From Heyndrickxia acidiproducens DSM 23148 (lineage in GTDB: Bacteria; Bacillota; Bacilli; Bacillales; Bacillaceae_C), in NCBI RefSeq assembly GCF_000374345.1, contig NZ_KB893989.1, positions 1-64,000 on the forward strand: 64,000 nt of DNA, given 5' to 3'. The notes under the pieces are model-generated. The model was not told the DNA's origin and did not search any database. It saw only the letters and a list, made by a program, of their open reading frames with translations. A program made the translations under genes and the position numbers. Of this stretch, positions 35,114 to 44,586 are shown piece after piece; within the stretch, counting starts at the first letter, position 1; the number at the start of each line of letters is the position of its first letter.

Positions 35114-36331
35114 ATGGTACCTGCAGATTCAGTTTTTATGTTTGTATCGACCGTGCTGGTATGGATTATGACGCCTGCCATTGCACTATTTTACGGGGGA
35201 ATGGTAAAAAGTAAAAACGTATTAAGTACCGCAATGTACAGTTTCGGGTCACTCGGAATTGTCTCGGTATTATGGGTTCTCGTCGGTTACTCGCTTGCTT
35301 TTTCAACAGGCGGCAGCGGGCTGTTGGGGGACTTAAGCTGGGCAGGGCTCAATGATGTAACATTCAAACCAAATGCGGATTACAGTGCAACAATTCCTCA
35401 TAATCTATTCATGATGTTCCAAATGACTTTTGCTATCTTAACCATTGCCATTATTTCCGGTGGATTTGTTGGAAGGATGCGCTTCTCCGCTTATCTGATT
35501 TTCATTTCATTCTGGCTGCTGCTCGTTTACTCTCCGGTTGCCCACTGGGTATGGGGCGTTGGCGGATGGCTGCGCGATCTCGGCGCATTGGACTTTGCAG
35601 GCGGGAATGTTGTTCATATTTCTTCCGGTGTAGCAGCGCTGGTGCTTGCGCTTGTGCTGGGAAAACGGAGAGAGAACACACCGTCAGGCCACCACAATCT
35701 GATGCTTGTCTTACTCGGCGGCAGCTTCCTGTGGCTCGGCTGGTTTGGATTTAACGTGGGCAGTGCTTTAACATTAAACGATGTCGCGATGTTTGCTTTT
35801 ATTAATACGAATACAGCAGCTGCCTGCGGGTTGATCGGCTGGGCCGGCATTGAATGGATCGTGAATAAAAAGCCTACTGTATCGGGGGCCATTTCCGGCG
35901 GCATCTCAGGGTTGGTTGCCATTACACCGGGTGCAGGATTTGTTACACCAATGGCTTCGATTCTAATCGGCCTTATTGGCGGAATTGTTTGCTTCTGGGG
36001 CGTCACGTACCTGAAATCAAAACTCGGTTACGATGATACATTAGATGCATTTGGCATCCATGGTATCGGGGGTACCTGGGGCGGTATTGCAACAGGATTG
36101 TTCGCTACAAAAGCCGTCAATTCTGCCGGGGCAAACGGCTTGTTCTACGGGGATCCGGCTTTGGTTTTAAAACAGCTGGTTGCCATTGTCTCCACTTACA
36201 TTTTTGTAGCGGTTGTAACATTTGTCATTATCAAAGCCATTCAACTATTTATGCCGATTCGTGTGGATGAAGAAGCCGAAGTGAAAGGCCTGGACATTAC
36301 GATACACGGTGAACATGCTTATATCGACTAA
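35114..36331 (+). CDS. amtB: Ammonium transporter AmtB/NrgA
   Basis: A 405-residue membrane channel with eleven helices that conducts ammonium. The twin pore histidines are H168 (VVHISSGVAAL) and H316 (FGIHGIGG). ALFYGGMVKSKN in helix 1 and the gating segment TIPHNLFMMFQM fit the family. No signal peptide is needed in Gram-positive members. Unlike most Bacillus loci, no glnK/nrgB (PII) gene follows; a terminator comes right after. A perfect TnrA/GlnR box upstream indicates expression in nitrogen limitation. The ribosome site is AAGGGAGAG. Confidence 0.93.
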   Translation: MVPADSVFMFVSTVLVWIMTPAIALFYGGMVKSKNVLSTAMYSFGSLGIVSVLWVLVGYSLAFSTGGSGLLGDLSWAGLNDVTFKPNADYSATIPHNLFMMFQMTFAILTIAIISGGFVGRMRFSAYLIFISFWLLLVYSPVAHWVWGVGGWLRDLGALDFAGGNVVHISSGVAALVLALVLGKRRENTPSGHHNLMLVLLGGSFLWLGWFGFNVGSALTLNDVAMFAFINTNTAAACGLIGWAGIEWIVNKKPTVSGAISGGISGLVAITPGAGFVTPMASILIGLIGGIVCFWGVTYLKSKLGYDDTLDAFGIHGIGGTWGGIATGLFATKAVNSAGANGLFYGDPALVLKQLVAIVSTYIFVAVVTFVIIKAIQLFMPIRVDEEAEVKGLDITIHGEHAYID

Positions 36332-36351
36332 TTGCATATAAAAGTGCAGCA

Positions 36352-36380
36352 GAAAAGAGCCGGATTATCCGGCTCTTTTC
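36352..36380 (+). terminator. Terminator after amtB
   Basis: A 14-bp perfect stem (GAAAAGAGCCGGAT and its complement) with a tiny loop, ending in TTTTC. Confidence 0.9.
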
Positions 36381-36531
36381 TGTTCATGGGAAGTGAAGCC
36401 TGATCCCGTTATTTTTCTTATTCTTTGAAGAATGAAAGCATATTCCTTCTTTCCTGTGGTAATTTCACAATGAAGGAGGAGTTTTTGTTAAAATAGCCTT
36501 AACGGAATAGGTGAAGAAGGGGGCTGTCAAA

Positions 36532-36936
36532 ATGGAACATCTACCTGAAAAAATGGAAACCCGTATGCAGAGGACACGCAAATACTTTTCAGAGCAAAGT
36601 TTTTGGACAAAGTTAAAAGAATTTGCTAAAAAAGCAGGTTCCGGTATTGTCTACACGGCCTTGCTTTTATACTACACGCTGCAAAAGCCGAATGTACCCA
36701 AAAAAGCAAAAGCGACCATTATCGGGGCACTCGGCTACTTTATCCTGCCAACCGATTTGCTGCCGGATATCCTGCCGGTCGGCTTTACGGATGATTTGGG
36801 CGCGCTTGGCCTGGCACTTGTCCAAGTGGCCATTTATATTGACGATGATGTGAAAGCAATGGCAAAAGAAAAGCTGGCACAGTGGTTTGGAGAACTTGCG
36901 GATACCTCAGAAGTGGATAAAAGATTGGATAAATAA
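36532..36936 (+). CDS. YkvA-type DUF1232 membrane protein
   Basis: A 134-residue protein with the DUF1232 core: helix GSGIVYTALLLYYTLQ, then KAKATIIGALGYFILPTDLLPDILPVGFTDDLGALGLAL. The P-x-D-L-L-P-D turn with acidic residues is diagnostic. Its function is not known. The ATG at 36532 has AAGGGGG well placed; an upstream in-frame GTG at 36511 precedes that ribosome site and is less likely. It stands alone between terminators. Confidence 0.85.
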   Translation: MEHLPEKMETRMQRTRKYFSEQSFWTKLKEFAKKAGSGIVYTALLLYYTLQKPNVPKKAKATIIGALGYFILPTDLLPDILPVGFTDDLGALGLALVQVAIYIDDDVKAMAKEKLAQWFGELADTSEVDKRLDK

Positions 36937-36937
36937 A

Positions 36938-36980
36938 GAAAACATCCTGCAGAATGCTGTTTTTTCTGCAGGATGTTTTC
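36938..36980 (+). terminator. Terminator after the DUF1232 gene
   Basis: A perfect 15-bp stem, GAAAACATCCTGCAG with its complement (36966-36980), loop of 13. Confidence 0.9.
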
Positions 36981-37093
36981 GTATCATCAATCTATTGCCC
37001 GCCGCTCAGAAAATCCGCGCCCGCGGTCGATCATAGGGAAAACGAAAGTCCGTACCAAAGGAAAATACGCGGCGGCGGTCGATCAAACGATTC

Positions 37094-38077
37094 TTAATAT
37101 ACCCGGTCTCCGTTAAAGATGGAGCTTTTCACGACTACATAATCGACTTTACGGATGTCGGCCAGTTTGTTTCCGCCGGCGTATGAAATGGAGGATTGCA
37201 GGTCTTGCTCCATTTCGGTCAACGTATCCTGTATTGGGCCTCTGTATTCCACATACATTTTTTTACCTTCAACGTTTTTTCGTTCGCCTTTTTGAAATTC
37301 GGAAGCCGAGCCGAAGTATTCTTTATAAAGCTTTCCGTCCATTTCAACCGTCTCACCCGGTGATTCTTCGTGTCCTGCGAATAGTGAACCAATCATGACC
37401 ATGGTAGCGCCGAAACGGACCGATTTTGCAATATCTCCGTGCGTCCGGATTCCCCCGTCTGCGATAATCGGTTTGCTGGCAGCTTTTGCACACCAGCGCA
37501 GCGCAGCCAGCTGCCAGCCGCCGGTACCGAATCCGGTTTTAATTTTCGTTATGCACACTTTTCCCGGCCCGATGCCGACCTTTGTCGCATCCGCGCCGGC
37601 GTGTTCCAATTCCCGCACAGCTTCAGGTGTACCAACGTTTCCGGCAATAACAAAGCTTTCCGGCAGCTGTTTCTTAATATGGCGGATCATGCGAATAACG
37701 GCATCGGAATGGCCGTGCGCAATATCAATCGTGATATATTCCGGAATCAGCTTTTCAGCAGCGAGCGCCCCGATAAAAGCAAATTCATCAGCTTTAACAC
37801 CGACACTGATCGAAGCGTATAATCCGCGCGCCTGCATATCCTTTATAAAACCGGCGCGTTTCTCCGGTTCGAACCGGTGCATGATATAAAAATAATCATT
37901 TTCTGCTAAATAGATGGCGATTTTTTCATCAATAATGGTTTGCATATTTGCGGGCACAACAGGCAGTTTAAATTTACGGCCGCCCAGGGCCACGGTAGTA
38001 TCACATTCAGAACGGCTGTTTACAATACATTTTTCCGGAATTAGCTGTATATCTTCATAATCAAACACAGTATCCAT
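37094..38077 (-). CDS. guaC: GMP reductase
   Basis: A 327-residue cytosolic enzyme that converts GMP to IMP with NADPH, recycling guanine nucleotides. It has the IMPDH/GMPR barrel with the catalytic cysteine C175 in [11 protein letters not shown] and [14 protein letters not shown] for phosphate binding. The barrel carries no CBS insert, which separates it from IMP dehydrogenase. Length is as for the Firmicute enzyme. PurR-like boxes lie directly upstream, in line with PurR control of guaC in Bacillus. Confidence 0.95.
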   Translation of the reverse strand: MDTVFDYEDIQLIPEKCIVNSRSECDTTVALGGRKFKLPVVPANMQTIIDEKIAIYLAENDYFYIMHRFEPEKRAGFIKDMQARGLYASISVGVKADEFAFIGALAAEKLIPEYITIDIAHGHSDAVIRMIRHIKKQLPESFVIAGNVGTPEAVRELEHAGADATKVGIGPGKVCITKIKTGFGTGGWQLAALRWCAKAASKPIIADGGIRTHGDIAKSVRFGATMVMIGSLFAGHEESPGETVEMDGKLYKEYFGSASEFQKGERKNVEGKKMYVEYRGPIQDTLTEMEQDLQSSISYAGGNKLADIRKVDYVVVKSSIFNGDRVY

Positions 38078-38091
38078 GTTTTTACACTCCT

Positions 38092-38135
38092 AAAAACGAA
38101 TATTATATCAATATAACTAAAAATCGTTCGTACAT
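38092..38135. promoter_or_regulatory. Pair of PurR-like boxes upstream of guaC
   Basis: Two inverted CGAA-containing elements, AAAAACGAATAT (38092-38103) and ATCGTTCGTACAT (38123-38135), about 24 bases between their cores. PurR of Bacillus binds two inverted CGAA boxes spaced by a similar distance. The matches are imperfect. Confidence 0.45.
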
Positions 38136-38186
38136 AGGTACTTTACCTTATTTTAATCAAGATGTCAAAGCTTTTGGGGCTAAATA

Positions 38187-38290
38187 AAATGAACTTAAAT
38201 TTTACATTAAGACGTAGCATCAATTTGCATGACTGCTGCTTTTTACAGTTGGCAGCAGAGTAGCAGTGTTTCGTTCATTTTATATAACAT
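38187..38290. repeat. Dispersed ~100-bp structured repeat, copy 2
   Basis: Matches the repeat at 1371-1470. It has imperfect inverted ends (AAATGAAC ... GTTCATTT) and an inner 9-bp stem, ACTGCTGCT (38232-38240) with AGTAGCAGT (38259-38267, one G-U pair). The stem is kept although its bases differ from copy 1, which suggests selection on structure or a mobile hairpin element. Confidence 0.6.
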
Positions 38291-38784
38291 TAAAATTCAC
38301 ATATTTTTTCAGACAGTATATGGAAGAATTTACGTCATCTCTTGATCGGCCGCTTGTCACCGGGATCCCGCAGTTTTTGCGGGAAGTTTATTTAAATAAA
38401 TGCATTCCGTACTGAAAAAATGTATCGAAGCAGGGCATTTTGAACATTTTCCTTTTCATCATAAAAAGCCTTTTGTCCACAGGAATGGCGCGGCAGATTC
38501 GTACATAAGATCAATTATTGCAGGAATCAGTTTTCAACGTATGATAAAAATCAGCTCATACAGATGAAATAGCCATTGAAAAACAGAGCAATTCCAGGAT
38601 AAGCGTAAGACAGGCGAGTAGCGGAAGATTCGACACATATCTGTGATTTTGTAAATATTTCTTGGGAAATACCGATTGGTTTCGACATGAAGGGCAATTT
38701 TTTCGCATGCCTTTCATTTAAATAAACCTGTTACAGGGGAAACAGGGTTTCATTGCATCAAGAAGACGACAGAGGGGGATTTCT
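38291..38784. other. Gene-free stretch upstream of the lipoprotein gene
   Basis: About 490 bases without a convincing gene. It contains a small hairpin, TCCCGCA/TGCGGGA near 38366-38382, without a T run, and a 56-codon frame from the ATG at about 38401 that lacks a ribosome site. I see no clear promoter or relic. Confidence 0.4.
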
Positions 38785-39849
38785 ATGCTTAAAAGATTGA
38801 ATGCTATTTTATTGTTTTTTGTCATGGCCGTGGTTCTTTCGGCATGCGGCAATTCCGGTGCACCGGCTGATGGGAAATCAGGAAAAAGTAAAAACAATAC
38901 CATTGAAGCATCGATTGCCGGCGCTTCCTATGTATTATTGGGAGATGACGACGGTGCTAGTGAAGACCAAAGTAGTGCCGGCACTTTAGCTGTTGACCTC
39001 AAAGTGAAAAATGTTTCCGAAAGTTCCATTCTGTTATCTCCGGGTCAGGATATTAAGCTGTATGACGGGGATGAAGAAGTCAATTTTGACGGCCATGCAT
39101 ACAGTTCAAAACTGGATTTAGATTCAAGTTCAAGCGGCAGTATCGGCGCCGGGAAGTCAAAAACAATTACGGTGTATTTTAATGTCAATAAAGATAAAAC
39201 CTATGAAATCGGCCTTTCCCCATACACAGATAACGGGAAAAAAAGCAAGGAATTAAAGCTCGAACTCGACACGAAAAAATACAGCAAGAGTTTTAAGACC
39301 CTGCAGGATCCGGCAAAAGCTTTAAAGGCTTATGTTGAAACGATCTATTTTGGCAAAGATAATCCGGATTACGAGAAATATACAGCCGCTGACAAGGAAA
39401 CGGTGCAAAAAGAGGCGCAAAAGGCTTTTAAAGATGTGATGGAGGACATTGTTGATGATCTTTCTGATGCAGATGCTGAGAAATATTATCAATCTTATAA
39501 ATCTGCAGCAGCGCAGAAGGTAAAGATTGAAACAGAGACCGAGGCGGTTGCGAAGGGAAGAGCAGTTGTAAAACTGAACTATACAACCATTCCGACTAAT
39601 GATCTTTATGACAAACTGGGAGATTATGAGGATGAATACAATGACAGCCTTGCCGACTACGATACTGAGAAAGCCGAAAAATATGCGCTTTCTAAATTTG
39701 ATACGATCGTTAACGCCATAGAGCCTGAGGAAGCAGGCAATCCGCTCGAAATTCCGATGGTTCTGAAAGACGGAAAATGGTCGGTTTATGCATCGGATTA
39801 TAACAGCAAAGAACTGTCTGAAATTTTTGGCGGTGGGAGGGTCTATTAA
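38785..39849 (+). CDS. Lipoprotein with a DUF4352-like/DUF5105-like architecture
   Basis: A 354-residue secreted lipoprotein. The signal peptide MLKRLNAILLFFVMAVVLSAC ends in a lipobox LSAC, so cysteine 21 should be lipidated and the protein tethered outside the membrane. An acidic/serine-rich linker precedes a beta-sandwich-like region (LAVDLKVKNVSESSILLSPGQDIKLYD), as in DUF4352/5105 proteins, and the rest is a helical, very charged domain. Its stop codon overlaps the start of the next gene (TAATG), so the two are coupled. Function is unknown. Confidence 0.8.
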   Translation: MLKRLNAILLFFVMAVVLSACGNSGAPADGKSGKSKNNTIEASIAGASYVLLGDDDGASEDQSSAGTLAVDLKVKNVSESSILLSPGQDIKLYDGDEEVNFDGHAYSSKLDLDSSSSGSIGAGKSKTITVYFNVNKDKTYEIGLSPYTDNGKKSKELKLELDTKKYSKSFKTLQDPAKALKAYVETIYFGKDNPDYEKYTAADKETVQKEAQKAFKDVMEDIVDDLSDADAEKYYQSYKSAAAQKVKIETETEAVAKGRAVVKLNYTTIPTNDLYDKLGDYEDEYNDSLADYDTEKAEKYALSKFDTIVNAIEPEEAGNPLEIPMVLKDGKWSVYASDYNSKELSEIFGGGRVY

Positions 39850-40991
39850 TGGTGGTACGGCATTTGAAGAATAAATTTCTGATTGCAACCGTTGCTGCCG
39901 TTATTTTTGCCACTGTGGCCACTTTGATTATCCTATATCAGGCAACAAAACCGGAAAAAGTGCTGGCTAAATTTGAAGATGCTGTTAATCAAAAGGACAC
40001 AAAACAGATGGAAAAACTGATTAAGACAGACAATCAGCATGCGCTCATTAACAATGTGTCCCTGAAAGCCTTGCTTAACTACTTAAAAACCAATAACAAC
40101 AGTTATAACGTAGTAAAGGATGGCATTCGGACCCAGATTAAAGAAAAAAACTATTCGCAAACCAATCAGCAAATCAGTTTAATTGAGGATGGTAAAAAGT
40201 GGGGATTCTTTCCCAACTACAAGTTAATGGTCAAAACCGTTGATTTGAAAGTGAGCGGCCAAAACGATCGGGATAAAATCACCGTGTCCATCAATAAGAT
40301 GAACTTGCCGAAAAAGAAGAATCAGACGGTGTACGGCCCTTTTCTTCCTGGTACCTATCAGGCCCTGGTTACCGTAAAAAATGATTTGGGGACATTTTTT
40401 CAAAAAGAAAAGAAAGATCTTTGGGGAAACCCGGAAGTAAGCCTGGTCATCGATAGTAACCAACTGGCCCGGAAAAATAAGGATGTCCAAAAAGATATTA
40501 TATCAGCGATTCAATTATTTAACCATGATCTGGCTGTCTATGAAACTTCAGGATTTGATGCGGAAAAGCTTACGAATGCGACGGAAGATTTCAAAGATAA
40601 TTTCACACTGGAGCAAGCACAATTTAACTTGGTAAAAGAATATGTGGATGAAATGCAGGCCCAATATCTCGGTTCAGTTGTCAATTTTGACGTGTTCAGT
40701 ATCACCAATTTTGATTCCGTATGGAGAGCAGAGATTGAAGCCCTCGTTTCCTATAATGAAAAAATAAAATATAAAGGCCAAAAAAATGATAAGGATCTTT
40801 CCTACAAATCTATTCGTAAATATACGCTGATATATAACCCGGATAAGAAAAAATGGATGATTGACAACGCGAAAGACTCAGAGGCGGACGGAAATGAAAG
40901 CAATTTGTGGAAGAACAAAAAAGAAATCAAGTTGAAAGACGCTCCTGTGATGAAATGGAGCCGGGAGAAAGACAGTAAGAGTAACCTATAG
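39849..40991 (+). CDS. Membrane-anchored TcaA/YvbJ-like protein without zinc ribbon
   Basis: A 380-residue protein with one N-terminal membrane helix (FLIATVAAVIFATVATLIILYQA) and a large outside domain rich in Lys and Asn. It resembles the outer part of TcaA/YvbJ proteins, where EKVLAKFEDAVNQKDTKQMEKLI begins the first domain and the C-terminal NTF2-like domain ends in a YTLIYNPDKKKWMIDNA-like strand pair. The usual N-terminal zinc ribbon is missing. TcaA proteins affect cell-wall and glycopeptide response, but a role here is inference. It is translationally coupled to the lipoprotein gene and the pair ends in a terminator. Confidence 0.7.
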   Translation: MVVRHLKNKFLIATVAAVIFATVATLIILYQATKPEKVLAKFEDAVNQKDTKQMEKLIKTDNQHALINNVSLKALLNYLKTNNNSYNVVKDGIRTQIKEKNYSQTNQQISLIEDGKKWGFFPNYKLMVKTVDLKVSGQNDRDKITVSINKMNLPKKKNQTVYGPFLPGTYQALVTVKNDLGTFFQKEKKDLWGNPEVSLVIDSNQLARKNKDVQKDIISAIQLFNHDLAVYETSGFDAEKLTNATEDFKDNFTLEQAQFNLVKEYVDEMQAQYLGSVVNFDVFSITNFDSVWRAEIEALVSYNEKIKYKGQKNDKDLSYKSIRKYTLIYNPDKKKWMIDNAKDSEADGNESNLWKNKKEIKLKDAPVMKWSREKDSKSNL

Positions 40992-40999
40992 GATTTTTC

Positions 41000-41036
41000 A
41001 AAAAGAAAAAGGCGGAACATGAGCCTTTTTCTTTTT
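41000..41036 (+). terminator. Terminator after the lipoprotein/TcaA-like pair
   Basis: AAAAAGAAAAAGGC pairs with GCCTTTTTCTTTTT (14 bp) around a 9-base loop. Confidence 0.85.
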
Positions 41037-41192
41037 GTGCAACATGACCCCTGCCATCTGTGAAAAGTCAGAGTCACCAGGCTATATTTAAAAAGCTGTC
41101 CGGTCATAAGAAACATGCGGCCAAATCGAAAAAAGTAAATTTACAAATAAGGGCTTTACTCGGAAATTTCAAGTGAATGATTGTATCTTTTC

Positions 41193-42371
41193 TTAAAATT
41201 GGGCTAACCCTTGCTGCAAGTCATCGATCAGCAGATTCGGGTCTTCAAGCCCGATTGCAAGGCGAATAAGACCAAGACCGAGCTTTTCGCCTTGCAGCTG
41301 TTTCTCATTGGAGCCGTAAAAAGGCGACCAGACAAGGCTTTCAAAAGAACCCCAGGAGACCCCGATCTTGAAAACCTTAAGGGCGTTGATTAGTTTCACC
41401 ATGTTTTCAAAACCGGTTTGGTGGAGTTCGAAACTGAGCAGGCCTGAAAAACCAAGCATTTGTTCTTCCGCAACCCCAAAATCAGGTTGGGTTGGCAGCC
41501 CGGGATAGTGGACAGCCTTGACTGCAGGATGATTTTGTAAAAATGCTGCCACTTCTTTTGCGTTTGCCTCATGGGCTTTCATGCGCAAAGGCAGGGAGCG
41601 GAGCCCGCGGATTAAAAGCGAGGCATCGTAAGGGGAAAAAGCAGCCCCGAGCAAAAGCAATTCTTGATTGAATAGTGATTCCATTCGTTTTTTGCTGGAG
41701 ATAACAGCCCCGCCCAGGCAATCGCTGTGCCCGCCCAAATATTTTGAAGCGGAATGGACAACGATGTCTATTCCCCATGTTAATGGTTTCTGAAACAGCG
41801 GCGTTGCCCAACTGTTATCAACAATGGTGCAGATATTTCGTCTGCGTGCAATCTCTGCGATCCTTTTCAAATTGACGACACGATACAGCATATGTGTCGG
41901 GCTTTCAATGTATATGGCACGGGTATTGGGCCGTATCGATTGTTCAATCATTTTTTCACCCGGATCATAAACAGTTGAATAGGTGATGCCGAACTTTTCC
42001 AAATATTGGACAAGCGCGATCGTTGTAGAATAAATATGGCCGATCAACAACAGGTGATCACCCCGGCCCAGGCTGTTCATCAGGGCGGCATTGATCGCTG
42101 CCATTCCCGAACTGAAGGTGATGCATTGTTCCCCGCGTTCTAATGCTGCAAGCTTTTTTTCGGCGATTTCCACAGTTGGATTCTTTCCGCGCCGGTATAC
42201 ATAATGGCTTTCGATATGTAAATCAGCTTGGGCCAGTGCTTCAAAGGATGGGTAAGTAAAAACGGTATTGCCAAAAACAGGCGGAATCACCGCTCCCCCG
42301 AATTCTTCCCTGCCTTCTTCAAAATTCAGGCAAATTTCCTGATCTGCTTTAAAAAATTTTTCATTATGCAT
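41193..42371 (-). CDS. Cys/Met-metabolism PLP enzyme (cystathionine synthase/lyase family)
   Basis: A 392-residue PLP enzyme. VVHSASKYLGGHSDCLGG holds the Schiff-base lysine, YRRGKNPTVEIAEKKLAALE the phosphate-binding segment, and VDNSWATPLFQKPL the cofactor aspartate. The tail is typical of the family. Members act as cystathionine gamma-synthase, beta- or gamma-lyase or methionine gamma-lyase; these cannot be separated here, though the position outside any met or cys operon leans toward a lyase. No S-box or T-box was recognised in its leader. It is a single-gene unit, divergent from yhcX. Confidence 0.82.
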   Translation of the reverse strand: MHNEKFFKADQEICLNFEEGREEFGGAVIPPVFGNTVFTYPSFEALAQADLHIESHYVYRRGKNPTVEIAEKKLAALERGEQCITFSSGMAAINAALMNSLGRGDHLLLIGHIYSTTIALVQYLEKFGITYSTVYDPGEKMIEQSIRPNTRAIYIESPTHMLYRVVNLKRIAEIARRRNICTIVDNSWATPLFQKPLTWGIDIVVHSASKYLGGHSDCLGGAVISSKKRMESLFNQELLLLGAAFSPYDASLLIRGLRSLPLRMKAHEANAKEVAAFLQNHPAVKAVHYPGLPTQPDFGVAEEQMLGFSGLLSFELHQTGFENMVKLINALKVFKIGVSWGSFESLVWSPFYGSNEKQLQGEKLGLGLIRLAIGLEDPNLLIDDLQQGLAQF

Positions 42372-42573
42372 GTAAAAAGCTTCTCCTTCATTAGAAATTC
42401 CATTCCGTTATATGCAATGCTTCTTATATAACATTTCCAAACCGGGATTTTTTATTTTTGTACCGCTGGCAGTTCAGGCTATAATATAGCCAGTGAGCCT
42501 GTAACAAGCAAAATGATTTTGAGTTTATCACAAAATAAAACGAAGATGTGAATTTGAATAAGGATGTGAGCAT

Positions 42574-44109
42574 ATGTCTGAAGCAGATATGTCCAAATAC
42601 GAGAAAAAAATTATTGTTCGAAATATCCGAATGGAAGATATTGATGAAATCATGGAGATGTGGAAAAAATGTTTTCCCGGAATGGAACCATGGAAACGGG
42701 AACAGCTTGAAAGCCATATCCGGATTTTTCCGGAGGGCCAGTTCTGTGTGGAATATGAGGGTAAAATTGTCGGATCCTGCTCAAGCCTGATCGTCAATTT
42801 TGATGAATATCATGACCAGCATACCTGGAATACGATTACAGACAACGGATATATTACGAATCATGATCCCAACGGTTTTAACCTTTATGGAATTGAAGTC
42901 ATGGTTGACCCGGATTACCGCCGGATGAAGCTCGGGCACCGCTTGTACGAGGCACGGAAGGAACTGGCGCGCAAATTAAATTTGCAAAGCATTATCATCG
43001 GCGGCAGGATCCCAAATTACTATAAATACAAAGATAAAATGACACCCCGTGAATATGTGGCAGAGGTGGAAATGCACAGCATTTATGACCCGGTATTATC
43101 CTTCCAGCTTCTTGAAGGCTTTAAAATTAAACGGATCAACAGCCGGTACCTGCCGGATGACAAGGAATCCGCTGCATTTGCCACTTTAATGGAATGGAAT
43201 AATGTTGACTACCTGCCTAAGTCACGGCGTGTTTATCATGCTGCATTTCCAGTCAGAATTACGGCCATTCAATATATGATGAAAAAAATTGATTCCCTTG
43301 AGGATTTCATCAGGCAGGTTGAATATTACGTTGATGTAGCTGCTGACTTCGGATCCGATTTTGCTGTGTTCCCGGAAATTTTTACAACCCAATTGATGTC
43401 CTTTTTGAATGAAAAAAGGCCGGATCAGGCTGTCCGCAAGCTTGCGAAATACACAGATCAATATATTGAATTGTTTACAAAACTTGCCGTTCGATATAAT
43501 GTCAATATTATTGGCGGATCCCACTTTGTCGAAGAGGATGGCAATGTTTATAATGTCGCCTTTCTTTTCCGCCGCGACGGCACGATTGAGCGGCAAACGA
43601 AGCTCCATATTACACCAAATGAACGGAAATGGTGGGGGATTGCAGAAGGGAACGAGCTCAATGTGTTTGATACGGACTGCGGAAAAATTGCCATTCTGGT
43701 TTGCTACGATATCGAGTTTCCGGAAATTGCCCGCATTGCTGTTGACCATGGCGCCAACATCATTTTTGTCCCATTTTGTACCGATGACCGCCAGGCATAC
43801 CTTCGTGTCCGTTACTGCGCCCAGGCACGTGCGATCGAGAACCAGGTCTATACGTGCATTGCCGGCACTGTCGGGAACTTAACCCACGTCGAAAACATGG
43901 ATATCCAGTATGCGCAATCCGGCATTTTCTCGCCATCCGACTTCGGGTTTGCCAGAGATGGTATTGTCGGAGAATGTGATGCCAACGTGGACACGGTTGT
44001 TGTCGGGGATGTCGACCTGGAAAAACTAAGACGCCATCGAAACAGCGGTTCAGTACGGCAGCTGCGGGACCGGAGAAGGGATTTGTACCGGATTGAGATG
44101 AAGAAATAA
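42574..44109 (+). CDS. yhcX: GNAT acetyltransferase/carbon-nitrogen hydrolase fusion YhcX
   Basis: A 511-residue two-domain protein. Residues 10-210 are a GNAT domain (GIEVMVDPDYRRMKLGHRLYEA is the acetyl-CoA loop region), and residues 225-500 a nitrilase-type hydrolase with the full triad: E in FAVFPEIF, K in RQTKLHITPNE and C in ILVCYDIEFPE. The fusion is a known arrangement in Bacillus YhcX, whose substrate is unresolved; an omega-amidase-like or acylated-amine reaction is suggested by the domains. The -10-like TATAAT near 42482 may be its promoter. It is alone in its unit. Confidence 0.9.
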   Translation: MSEADMSKYEKKIIVRNIRMEDIDEIMEMWKKCFPGMEPWKREQLESHIRIFPEGQFCVEYEGKIVGSCSSLIVNFDEYHDQHTWNTITDNGYITNHDPNGFNLYGIEVMVDPDYRRMKLGHRLYEARKELARKLNLQSIIIGGRIPNYYKYKDKMTPREYVAEVEMHSIYDPVLSFQLLEGFKIKRINSRYLPDDKESAAFATLMEWNNVDYLPKSRRVYHAAFPVRITAIQYMMKKIDSLEDFIRQVEYYVDVAADFGSDFAVFPEIFTTQLMSFLNEKRPDQAVRKLAKYTDQYIELFTKLAVRYNVNIIGGSHFVEEDGNVYNVAFLFRRDGTIERQTKLHITPNERKWWGIAEGNELNVFDTDCGKIAILVCYDIEFPEIARIAVDHGANIIFVPFCTDDRQAYLRVRYCAQARAIENQVYTCIAGTVGNLTHVENMDIQYAQSGIFSPSDFGFARDGIVGECDANVDTVVVGDVDLEKLRRHRNSGSVRQLRDRRRDLYRIEMKK

Positions 44110-44310
44110 TTCAATACCGTAGAGAATGAAGGAAAGCTCATGGGACATGGGCTCTTCTTTATGGACTGGGAAATCCTATGGGGGCTAAAAAACGGGAAAG
44201 CACCAGCAGTGGGGATAGGATCTTGCCGCTTTTTATTTTGCTCAGGGTTTTTGAGTGATCTTGGCCGGTGCCTGTTTTCGCCGGTAATGCAGATGAGATA
44301 CATGATAAGT

Positions 44311-44329
44311 ATAAATGATTATCATTATC
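44311..44329. promoter_or_regulatory. Fur-box-like site without an obvious target gene
   Basis: ATAAATGATTATCATTATC matches 16 of 19 positions of the classical Fur box. It lies 258 bases before ahpC and 200 bases after yhcX. No gene starts close behind it. Confidence 0.5.
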
Positions 44330-44462
44330 ATTAATGAAGGAGCAGATTCGAAATATGATTGCTGAACCGCCCTTCAAAATAAAAATAAGTTTTTAAAAGC
44401 ATATTGCTTTACTGTTCAATCTAAAATGCCTGATAATAAGTAATGAAAGTGAATGCTTTCAC

Positions 44463-44514
44463 TTGACAGGAGAATCAGTTTTATATAATAATGATAGTGT
44501 AATGATAATCATTT
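44463..44514 (+). promoter_or_regulatory. ahpCF promoter with overlapping PerR/Fur-like operator
   Basis: TTGACA (44463-44468) and TATAAT (44484-44489) with a short 15-base spacer. TAATGAT-A-ATCATTT (44500-44514) follows about 10 bases later, a 7-1-7 palindrome like PerR and Fur boxes, placed to block initiation. PerR control of ahpCF is known in Bacillus. Confidence 0.6.
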
Positions 44515-44586
44515 TAGTTTGCTGACGTATTTTCACTACATACTTGTGGCAAACTATGGATAAATCACATAAGGAGGAATTTTATT

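Noticed and set aside
38401..38571. A 56-codon frame beginning MHSVLKKCIEAGHF
   Set aside because: No ribosome site, no recognisable family, and biased composition; likely chance.
42372..42573. Possible S-box or T-box before the Cys/Met enzyme
   Set aside because: No S-box core or T-box TGGNACC sequence was seen in the short leader.
44341..44400. A 13-codon frame behind the orphan Fur box
   Set aside because: Too short and with poor ribosome spacing to support a gene.
44440..44466. cre-like inverted repeat (TGAAAG ... CTTTCA) before ahpC
   Set aside because: The arms are six bases apart and the central CG of a cre is missing, so CcpA binding is unlikely.
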